Below are positions 37,970-46,895 of a stretch of DNA of 46,895 bases, in pieces. The notes below the pieces were generated by a model, which had not been told where the DNA came from, made no database searches, and was given only the letters and a program-made list of their open reading frames with translations. This stretch comes from Gemmatimonadaceae bacterium. Lineage in GTDB: Bacteria > Gemmatimonadota > Gemmatimonadetes > Gemmatimonadales > Gemmatimonadaceae. Where the stretch lies: the NCBI GenBank assembly GCA_017881465.1, contig JADGQV010000005.1:1-46895 (forward strand), read 5' to 3'. Numbering within the stretch: position 1 is the stretch's first letter; each line of letters begins with the position of its first letter. A program made the translations under genes and the position numbers.

Positions 37970-38614
37970 ATGCGGAAGAGTTATCTGTTGCTTGCAGGAG
38001 CTGGCGCCGTCCTCCTGGCCGCTTGCAGCGGCGACAAGAAGGCATCGATCAACGATGATCTCAAGAAGGACCTGGAGCTCGCCTCCTCGTCTGACGGGAT
38101 CACCCTCGCCAACAGCTCCCCGAATGCTGGCCAGCAGGTCGTCTCGGCTATCGAGCGGACCGCTCCCCCGACACGCAAGCAGAGTCCGTCCAGTCGCGTG
38201 AGAGCCCACCGCGCGGCTCCGAAGTCGCCGCCACAGGTCGTTCAGGCCAAGGCGCCCGCCACTGTCGCGCAGATCGAGCCTCAATCGGTCGCTCCGTCGC
38301 CCGTCGCCAACGACCCTACTCCGGTCTCGCCACGTCCGCAGCCGGTCGCGGTATCCTATCCGAGCGGTCCGTCGTCTGGTGGTGATGATGGGCGCGCGGG
38401 CAGCGGCGGTTCGAGCGTTGGCGCGGTCCTCGGCACGATCCTGGGCGCGGTCATTCGCGGTGGAGTCGGCGGAGATGTCGACAACTGCGATCCGCAGACG
38501 GACGGACGTCACCGCTCAGTCAACAACCGGATTCCGATTTCGTTTCCGGTCCCGGGCCGGTCCGGTGGCGGTAGCAGATCCGGTGGACCTCCGATGGGCC
38601 GCTTCCCGCGCTAG
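37970..38614 (+). CDS. Hypothetical lipoprotein
   Basis: MRKSYLLLAGAGAVLLAACSGDKK lipobox; Gly-rich GAVLGTILGAVIRGGVGG segment. Confidence 0.75.
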   Translation: MRKSYLLLAGAGAVLLAACSGDKKASINDDLKKDLELASSSDGITLANSSPNAGQQVVSAIERTAPPTRKQSPSSRVRAHRAAPKSPPQVVQAKAPATVAQIEPQSVAPSPVANDPTPVSPRPQPVAVSYPSGPSSGGDDGRAGSGGSSVGAVLGTILGAVIRGGVGGDVDNCDPQTDGRHRSVNNRIPISFPVPGRSGGGSRSGGPPMGRFPR

Positions 38615-38624
38615 TAGGTCGTCT

Positions 38625-38660
38625 GGGATGCGGTCGAATCAGACCGCATCCCTTTTTTTT
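38625..38660 (+). terminator. Intrinsic terminator
   Basis: GGGATGCGGTC-gaatca-GACCGCATCCC then 8 T; perfect 11-bp stem. Confidence 0.95.
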
Positions 38661-38672
38661 CGTTTTTCCGAG

Positions 38673-39599
38673 ATGACAACCATGCAGACAAAATTCTCGA
38701 GGACCGCAACACCGGTCCTCCTTATTGCTATCCTGGCGCTGGGCGCCTGCAAGCAGGGCGACAAGCCTGAAGACGCGCTGGCGCAGGACACTTCGCTGGC
38801 TCACGACCTCCAGCTCGCCAACGCCGACACGATGGCGCAGCCGCAGCTGAAGGACGTCCCGGTGACGATCTCTCCGGCTCCGAGCCCCGCCGCTACCGCG
38901 CCGAGGATCTCACAGCGGCAGAAGCCGTCCGAGATTCTGACGCCGAGCAGGAATCCACGTCGCGTGGCGACGACGCCGCGGTCAACTCCGCAGCCGGTCG
39001 AGCCGGCGCCCGTCACGACTACCAACGGGAACACTGTGACCGAAGGCACGACTGGCTCCGAACACGGTATCGGCACTATCGCGAGCGGATCCGACATCTC
39101 GCTCTACTCGGGACAGCGCGTTTGCACCAACACCTACGCGGTGGGAGACCGTTTCACCGCGAGTGTCGCTGAATCAGTGCAGGGCTCGAACGGAGTCTCG
39201 ATTCCGGCGGGTGCTACTGCAGTGATAGAGCTGACCTCCCTCAAGCGCAGCGAGAACGCGAACGACAACGTCGAGATGGAGTTCGTGGTTCGCTCGATCG
39301 CGTTCAATGGCAAGACTTACCCGGTCAACTCCTCGGTGACCGCGGCCCAGGTCGAGAAGGTTCGGAACGGTGACGCCAGCAACGACGCGAAGAAAGTCGC
39401 CACCGGTGCCGTGATCGGCGCGATCGTGGGGCAGATCTTCGGACACCATACTAAGTCGACGGTGATCGGTGCAGCGACTGGCGCAGCGGCAGGAGCAGTG
39501 GTCGCCGGTGCGACTGGGAAGTACGACGGCTGCGTTCCGAATGGCGGGCGGATCTCGCTCAAGCTCAATCAGGCGATGGTGGTGCAGCAGTCGGTCTGA
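38673..39599 (+). CDS. Hypothetical lipoprotein with glycine-zipper segment
   Basis: Lipobox LALGACKQGD; VIGAIVGQIFGHHTKSTVIGAATGAAAGAVVAGATG. Confidence 0.78.
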   Translation: MTTMQTKFSRTATPVLLIAILALGACKQGDKPEDALAQDTSLAHDLQLANADTMAQPQLKDVPVTISPAPSPAATAPRISQRQKPSEILTPSRNPRRVATTPRSTPQPVEPAPVTTTNGNTVTEGTTGSEHGIGTIASGSDISLYSGQRVCTNTYAVGDRFTASVAESVQGSNGVSIPAGATAVIELTSLKRSENANDNVEMEFVVRSIAFNGKTYPVNSSVTAAQVEKVRNGDASNDAKKVATGAVIGAIVGQIFGHHTKSTVIGAATGAAAGAVVAGATGKYDGCVPNGGRISLKLNQAMVVQQSV

Positions 39600-39620
39600 T
39601 TCGGCGAGCTGAAATCATTT

Positions 39621-39654
39621 AAAAAGGCGCGCTCAGGTGAGCGCGCCTTTTTTT
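39621..39654. terminator. Bidirectional intrinsic terminator between convergent genes
   Basis: AAAAAGGCGCGCTCA-GG-TGAGCGCGCCTTTTTTT. Confidence 0.93.
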
Positions 39655-39660
39655 GCATTG

Positions 39661-39822
39661 CTAGTCGATGTAGTTCTTGGCGATGAGGCGGCCGTAATAG
39701 ATGCCGATCCCGGTGCCGACCATGCTGACGATGAACCCCGTGGTGAATCCAACGGTCGCCCCAATGGCCCAGCCGGCGTAGCTGCCGATAGTGGCGCCGA
39801 CAAAAGAGAACAGTTTGCTCAT
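39661..39822 (-). CDS. 53-aa glycine-rich small membrane protein
   Basis: MSKLFSFVGATIGSYAGWAIGATVGFTTGFIVSMVGTGIGIYYGRLIAKNYID*; absent from the ORF track (under 60 aa). Confidence 0.7.
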   Translation of the reverse strand: MSKLFSFVGATIGSYAGWAIGATVGFTTGFIVSMVGTGIGIYYGRLIAKNYID

Positions 39823-39864
39823 ACCAAATTGACGAATTTAGGGCGGGATCGGCACGCGGGACTG

Positions 39865-40086
39865 GCAATCACAAAATCGAAGCAGGGGGCTCTCAGCCAA
39901 CTACGCTATTTGCTCGGAGCCTTCATACAGGCGTAAGGCCTCGGAATCCTTACGTCGCGTGCTTCAGAACAACGATTCTGTGAACGGCGTTTGAGGGGTA
40001 GCCTGCGCAAAACTCGACGCCGCCGGATGGGCTAATCAGCTTACAACTGCAAGGCTTACGGCTCCCTGCTTCGGTTTTGTGATTGC
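39865..40086. repeat. Inverted-repeat-bounded intergenic element, copy 2
   Basis: 26-bp terminal inverted repeats 39865-39890 / 40061-40086 match 24/26; shares CGACGCCGCCGGA and GGCTCCCTGCTTCGGTTTTGTG with copy 1. Confidence 0.7.
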
Positions 40087-40123
40087 TTCTTCTCGCTTCT
40101 CAAGCATTAGATTGAGCCGTTAG

Positions 40124-42342
<2,219 letters not shown>

Positions 42343-42346
<4 letters not shown>

Positions 42347-42648
42347 AGGGCAAGGAGCGTGCGGAGCTACGCTCGGAGGCGCATCATCTCAGTCCAACGG
42401 TGCACGTCGGACAGCACGGGCTTACGCCATCTCTCATCGGCGCCCTCGACGACGCGCTACGCACGCGCGAGCTGGTGAAGGTGAAGCTCGGGAACAAGGA
42501 CGACGTGAAGCCGAAGGATTTTGCGGCCTCGCTGGCAGCGGCGACCAATTCGGCGGTGGTGCAGGTGATCGGACGGACGACTACGCTCTTTCGTGAGAAT
42601 CCCGACCTCGACAAGAAACGGGGCGAGATTCCGCCGTGGCGTCGGTAG
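42343..42648 (+). CDS. YhbY/CRM-domain RNA-binding protein
   Basis: LRSEAHHLSPTVHVGQHGLTPSLIGALDDALRTRELVKVKLG ... VVQVIGRTTTLFRENPD. Confidence 0.92.
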
Positions 42649-42680
42649 CTTGACACTGAATCATCTACGGAGCAGCTGAC

Positions 42681-42986
42681 ATGGGCGCAGCAGCAATTGT
42701 CGCGGTAATGAGAAGACGGGAGAGGGAGGTCGTGGACGATTTCCGCGCCGCCGGTGCTACCTCGCGGGAGACAGCGCAGTCATACACGGCGATAGGGCTC
42801 GGAGAATCGCTGGGGCTCAGACGGCTGCGTGAACGCGCCGTCATCCGCGAGGCGGCGCCGGGAACTTACTATCTCGACGAAGAGGTATGGACGGCGGTCA
42901 GGAGGAGACGGCGGCGGATCGCGACGGTTCTTCTCGTGATACTCGCCCTGTTCCTGCTCGGAGTCCTGGCGGGGACCAGTAAGTAG
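42681..42986 (+). CDS. Small protein with C-terminal TM anchor
   Basis: 101 aa; [19 protein letters not shown] terminal helix. Confidence 0.6.
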   Translation: MGAAAIVAVMRRREREVVDDFRAAGATSRETAQSYTAIGLGESLGLRRLRERAVIREAAPGTYYLDEEVWTAVRRRRRRIATVLLVILALFLLGVLAGTSK

Positions 42987-43092
42987 TGAGACGCGCGGTT
43001 GCTATTCAATCGGGCAGGTCTATTTTTCGGAAAGGAATCATCTTCGGCGCAACTCGTCATGCTGGCGTCGCCGCGGCCCTATCGGGGACGAA

Positions 43093-43356
43093 ATGCCCTA
43101 CGTCATAACTGAAGCCTGCAAGAACACAAAGGACCGCGCCTGCGTCGATGTATGTCCGGTAGACTGCATTTACGAAGGTCCCGATCAGCTCTATATCCAT
43201 CCCGACGAGTGCATTGATTGCGGTGCGTGCGAGCCCGAGTGCCCGGTGACCGCGATCTTTCCGGAAGAGGACGTGCCCGCGAACCTCAAGGAGTACATTC
43301 AGATCAATCGCGAAGTGTTCAAGAGCGATCCCCCTCCGGGCCGGCCCAACCGGTAG
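43093..43356 (+). CDS. 4Fe-4S dicluster ferredoxin
   Basis: [13 protein letters not shown] and [16 protein letters not shown]. Confidence 0.95.
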   Translation: MPYVITEACKNTKDRACVDVCPVDCIYEGPDQLYIHPDECIDCGACEPECPVTAIFPEEDVPANLKEYIQINREVFKSDPPPGRPNR

Positions 43357-43413
43357 CCACCCAATTGCGAGCGACTGGCGGAACCCGGTGCTCGGCCCTC
43401 AATATCTGATCCC

Positions 43414-44268
43414 ATGACCCCTCCCATCGTTCCCGGCAAGAACGGAATGTCCACGGTGCTGCTCTCGCATCCCTCGGGCAGCTCGGCGGATGTGTATCTG
43501 AATGGCGCGCACGTGACGTCGTGGATTCCCGCGGGCGGCAAGGAAGTGCTGTTCATGGGGAAGACGGCGACGTTTGCGCCGGGCGACCCCATTCGCGGCG
43601 GAATTCCGGTCGTATGGCCGCAGTTCGCGAACACCGGGCCCTTGCCGCAGCACGGCTTCGCGAGGAAGACGGAATGGCAGCTCGCGGAAAACGACGAGTC
43701 GTCGGACGATCCATCGTCGGTCAAGCTCGTGCTGACTGACGATCATCGCACGCGCGACCAATGGCCGTATCATTTCCGCACCGAGCTCACGGTCACGATC
43801 GACGACAAGTCGCTCCAGGTGAAGCTCGACGCGTTCAACACCGGTGACGAGCTGTTCAGTTTCACGGCGGCGCTCCACACCTACATTGCGGTCGCCGACA
43901 TCCGTGAAACGGCGATACGCGGCTTCACCGGCAAATGGTACCTCGACAAGACACAGGGCGGAAACGAGACGAAGGACGAGGCGAAGAAGCTCGTGATCTC
44001 GGACGAAACCGATCGCGTCTACCTCAAGGCTCCGAAGAAGGTGGAGGTGGAAGATCGCGGGAACGAGCGCCGGATCGAGATCCGATCGGCGGGATTCAAG
44101 GATGCGGTCGTCTGGAATCCGTGGGCAGAGAAGGTGACGGGATTCATCGGACTCGACACGGAGGACTACATGAAGATGGTCTGCGTCGAGGCGGCGCAGA
44201 TCGGCTCGCCGGTGGAGCTCAAGCCCGGCGCGTCGTGGAACGGCTCTCAGACCCTGGCGATCGTGTAA
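43414..44268 (+). CDS. D-hexose-6-phosphate mutarotase
   Basis: PIRGGIPVVWPQFAN, LPQHGFARKTEW, VVWNPWAEK...DLGxxDYxxMVCVEAA-like (GLDTEDYMKMVCVEAA). Confidence 0.93.
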   Translation: MTPPIVPGKNGMSTVLLSHPSGSSADVYLNGAHVTSWIPAGGKEVLFMGKTATFAPGDPIRGGIPVVWPQFANTGPLPQHGFARKTEWQLAENDESSDDPSSVKLVLTDDHRTRDQWPYHFRTELTVTIDDKSLQVKLDAFNTGDELFSFTAALHTYIAVADIRETAIRGFTGKWYLDKTQGGNETKDEAKKLVISDETDRVYLKAPKKVEVEDRGNERRIEIRSAGFKDAVVWNPWAEKVTGFIGLDTEDYMKMVCVEAAQIGSPVELKPGASWNGSQTLAIV

Positions 44269-44472
44269 GTGCCGATTTTCCGCCCGTCCGCGTTCAGCTG
44301 GCAGTGCGACAAGTGCAAGGCGTTTTTCAAAGTGGGGTCGGGCGGGGTGTGCACGTCGTGCAAACGGGCTTTGTGTGATACCCACTTGTACGGATCGTTT
44401 ATCGAGAAGATGAGGGCGCGGTTCACGAGCGAGAGGCCGGTGTGTATTGAGTGCCGTGCAAAGGCAAACTGA
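44269..44472 (+). CDS. Small zinc-ribbon-like protein
   Basis: GTG start; WQCDKCKAFF...GVCTSCKRALCDTH...PVCIECRAK. Confidence 0.7.
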   Translation: MPIFRPSAFSWQCDKCKAFFKVGSGGVCTSCKRALCDTHLYGSFIEKMRARFTSERPVCIECRAKAN

Positions 44473-44478
44473 ACTACT

Positions 44479-44662
44479 GAACGGAACGGGATGCGAGATG
44501 ACAGAAGCGTAGCTGAGAGTTTCTAGTGCATGACGCCGGGACGGCACGAGGTTTGTTCGGGGTACAGGCTAGGCGCTGTACCCGATTGCGTAGAGGGAAG
44601 TCCAAGCGCGGTGATTATGCACTAACAACTGTGCTTCCGACATCTCGCATCCCGTTCTGTTC
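44479..44662. repeat. 184-bp multi-level palindromic element
   Basis: 34-nt terminal inverted repeats with 5 mismatches, including a perfect 17-bp GAACGGGATGCGAGATG; internal TAGTGCAT/ATGCACTA and GGGTACAG/CTGTACCC stems. Confidence 0.75.
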
Positions 44663-44690
44663 GAGTCTCAAGTCGTACCCGTCGTTCCGT

Positions 44691-45392
44691 TCAAAACCTC
44701 TTGACGAACCCCCCAATCCAGCCCTCTCCCGATACTACCTTACTCTTTACCCAAAACGCGAGGAGCAGCACCGCGTACTGCAGGAATGTGCTGATCTCGC
44801 TCCTGAACGCCTCGGCCCAGCGGTACTCTCCCTCTGCCTGCGGGCCTTTCGGCGGGTTGGGAATCCAGCGCGGCGTCTCGTTCTTGTAGTCGAGGTACTC
44901 GCGGCCGAAGATTGATTCGAGCACGCCTTCCTCGTAGCGGACGATCAGCTCGTACTCGACCGCGAACAGGAGCACCGCGATCGGCAGGAACCAGAGCACG
45001 CCGGAGATGGTCACGAATCCCAGCCAGATCAGAAAGTTGCCGATGTAGAGCGGGTTCCTCGCCCACGCGAAAATTCCATAGGTGACGAGCCGTTGCACAT
45101 TGCGCGAGCGGCGGCGCGTCACTGTGCCCGCCGCCGCGACACCCGCCAGACGGATCGCTTCGCCGATCACGATTAGCGCGAGCCCCACCTCCCAGCGAAA
45201 CGGAGAAGTGGATCCCGGCATCACCAGCGGAATTCCAAGGAAGACAAGCGGCAACCAGCCGCGGTAACGGAACAATACGGCGCCGATCTGGGCGGGAATC
45301 GATTGCTCCGTCGCGCTTACGCCATCGGGCGCCCGACCCGGATTGCTCAACGGGATTTTTCCTCTTCCCAAGGGGCGAAGAGCGTCCGCCAC
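44691..45392 (-). CDS. Isoprenylcysteine carboxyl methyltransferase/PEMT-like membrane methyltransferase
   Basis: LVTYGIFAWARNPLYIGNFLIWLGF and YELIVRYEEGVLESIFGREYLDYKNETPRWIP. Confidence 0.88.
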   Translation of the reverse strand: MADALRPLGRGKIPLSNPGRAPDGVSATEQSIPAQIGAVLFRYRGWLPLVFLGIPLVMPGSTSPFRWEVGLALIVIGEAIRLAGVAAAGTVTRRRSRNVQRLVTYGIFAWARNPLYIGNFLIWLGFVTISGVLWFLPIAVLLFAVEYELIVRYEEGVLESIFGREYLDYKNETPRWIPNPPKGPQAEGEYRWAEAFRSEISTFLQYAVLLLAFWVKSKVVSGEGWIGGFVKRF

Positions 45393-45757
45393 TGATCGGG
45401 AACGGGAATCGGCTTTCCGTCATTCGATACGGTTACGTACACGATCGACGCATCACATACCACCGCGTCGCGCTGATTCCGTACCTCCTGCCGGACAATG
45501 AAGCTGGTATTCCCGACGGAAGTGAGTCCCGTCCGGATGCTGATATCGTCGCCCGGGAAAGTCTGCGCCTGATACGACGCCTCCACCTTTCGCACCACCG
45601 CCCACAGACTCGATTTCATGTACTCGTTGTACGACATGTGGCGCTCGAGCGCCGACCAGCGCGCCCGCTCCAGCAGCGTCAGCATATGCGCGTGATTGAC
45701 GTGCCCCACCGAGTCGCAGTCGCTTGGATAAATGTGAACCTTGAAGTTTTCTGTCAT
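45347..45757 (-). CDS. Acyl-CoA thioesterase (YbgC/FcbC-type hotdog)
   Basis: VHIYPSDCDSVGHVNHAHMLTLLERARW; 46-bp overlap with the methyltransferase ORF, whose real start may be internal. Confidence 0.88.
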   Translation of the reverse strand: MTENFKVHIYPSDCDSVGHVNHAHMLTLLERARWSALERHMSYNEYMKSSLWAVVRKVEASYQAQTFPGDDISIRTGLTSVGNTSFIVRQEVRNQRDAVVCDASIVYVTVSNDGKPIPVPDQWRTLFAPWEEEKSR

Positions 45758-45768
45758 TGGATCGTCGA

Positions 45769-46895
45769 ATGAGTGGCCCGCGACGAAAGTTAACCACCGA
45801 GGAGCGCGACACCATTAAGGCGCTAGATTGGATGATGCCTCCCGCCAAGACGGAGAGCGCTCTCTATCTCGACCAGGTACCCGAGGTAGACCGCTTCCTC
45901 ACCGAAATATCCAATGTGAAAGAGCTCGCCCTCGATACCGAAGGGGCAAGCTTCCATCGTTTTCTCGATCGCATCTATCTCCTCCAGATCTCGACGCGCG
46001 ACCAGAGCGCGATCATCGACCCGCTGCCGATCGGGTCGCCCGTGAAACTGGGCCAGCTGCTCGAGAGCAAGAACGTAGAGGTCGTCTTCCATGACGCCGA
46101 CTACGACCTGCGGCTGCTGCACCAGGATTACGGATGGCACGCCACCAACATCTTCGACACGCGGGTCGCGTCGCAGCTGCTGGGAATCAAGTCGTTCGGG
46201 CTAGCGGCGCTGCTCGAGCAGTTCTTCGAGGTGAAGCTGGACAAGAAGCACCAGCGCGCCGACTGGTCGATGCGTCCGCTCACGCCCGACATGCTGGCAT
46301 ACGCCGCGCAGGACACCCGGTATCTGCTCCAGCTCAAGGATCACATGAAGGGCGAGCTGAAGCGTCGCGGCCGAATGCACTGGGCTGAAGAGGAGTTCGC
46401 ACGCCTCGAGGGAACGCACTGGGAGGCCGAGGACGGCATGGAGGGATTTCTCCGTATCAAGGGCGCGCGCGACCTCTCCCGACGCGAGCTCGCCGTTCTG
46501 CGTGAGGTCGCCAACTGGCGCAACGCTGTTGCGGCGCAGCTCGATCGCGCGACGTTCCGGGTGATGGGCAACGAGGTCCTGCTCGAGATTGCTCGCCGAG
46601 CGCCGAAGAGTACCTCGGAGCTGGGCGCGATCAAGGGGATGCCGAAGGGAATGATCGAGCGCGCCGGGGCCGACATCGTAGCCGCGATTCGACGTGGGAT
46701 GGACGCGCCCGAGGCGGAGCTGCCGAAATTTCCGAAGGGTCAGCGCTGGAACAAGGATCGCGATTTCGACGACAAGGTCGGTCGTCTCAAAGCGGTGCGG
46801 GATGCCGCGGCGACGAGGCTGGAGCTGGATCCCGGCGTACTATGCTCGCGGGAGAGACTGGAGAACGTCGCCCGGAGCGGAGCAAAGACGGTCCA
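45769..46895 (+). CDS. rnd: Ribonuclease D (DEDDy exonuclease + HRDC), truncated by window end
   Basis: ELALDTEGASFHRFLDRIYLLQIST, VVFHDADYDLRLL, YAAQDTRYLLQLKD, HRDC-like region; start ATG 45769 or 45832; no stop before the window ends. Confidence 0.9.
   Translation, partial: MSGPRRKLTTEERDTIKALDWMMPPAKTESALYLDQVPEVDRFLTEISNVKELALDTEGASFHRFLDRIYLLQISTRDQSAIIDPLPIGSPVKLGQLLESKNVEVVFHDADYDLRLLHQDYGWHATNIFDTRVASQLLGIKSFGLAALLEQFFEVKLDKKHQRADWSMRPLTPDMLAYAAQDTRYLLQLKDHMKGELKRRGRMHWAEEEFARLEGTHWEAEDGMEGFLRIKGARDLSRRELAVLREVANWRNAVAAQLDRATFRVMGNEVLLEIARRAPKSTSELGAIKGMPKGMIERAGADIVAAIRRGMDAPEAELPKFPKGQRWNKDRDFDDKVGRLKAVRDAAATRLELDPGVLCSRERLENVARSGAKTV

Noticed and set aside
43399-44547. 382-aa minus-strand ORF
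   Set aside because: Antisense to the mutarotase and zinc-ribbon genes, both well supported on the plus strand.
44479-44662. Retron interpretation of the palindrome
   Set aside because: No reverse transcriptase gene nearby; kept only as one untested possibility.
44655-44675. tRNA-like GTTCGAGTCTC
   Set aside because: No cloverleaf; it is part of the right flank of the palindromic element.

Overview
This is a 46.9 kb, GC-rich, gene-dense bacterial chromosomal window. I suspect Gemmatimonadota from overall gene style, but that is inference and untested. I found no rRNA, tRNA, CRISPR array, transposase or phage module. The core content is metabolic: a DUF969/DUF979/DUF2891 operon with an SSS symporter, an ergothioneine-type cluster (egtB-egtD-egtA), a split divergent SUF Fe-S locus (sufU/sufS versus sufB-C-D, with a CDGSH protein nearby), and thiC behind a TPP riboswitch. 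There are also DNA-repair glycosylases, a CFA synthase, a sensor kinase and an RNase D that runs off the 3' end. Many long ORFs in the supplied track are antisense shadows and were rejected. The most interesting signals are non-coding. (i) A self-contained small-RNA-like unit at about 11191-11338 has an ECF/sigmaE-like promoter (AAACCTT-N16-TCTAA), stacked hairpins and a perfect 10-bp intrinsic terminator. (ii) A 184-bp multi-level palindromic element lies at 44479-44662 between convergent genes. (iii) A dispersed inverted-repeat element (core GGCTCCCTGCTTCGGTTTTGTG plus CGACGCCGCCGGA) occurs at 36458-36615 and 39865-40086. Also notable are an unannotated 55-codon ORF between sufB and sufC, a truncated Rieske-like ORF coupled to sufS, and several decayed gene remnants. 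All family calls come from motif recognition by eye; no searches were run.
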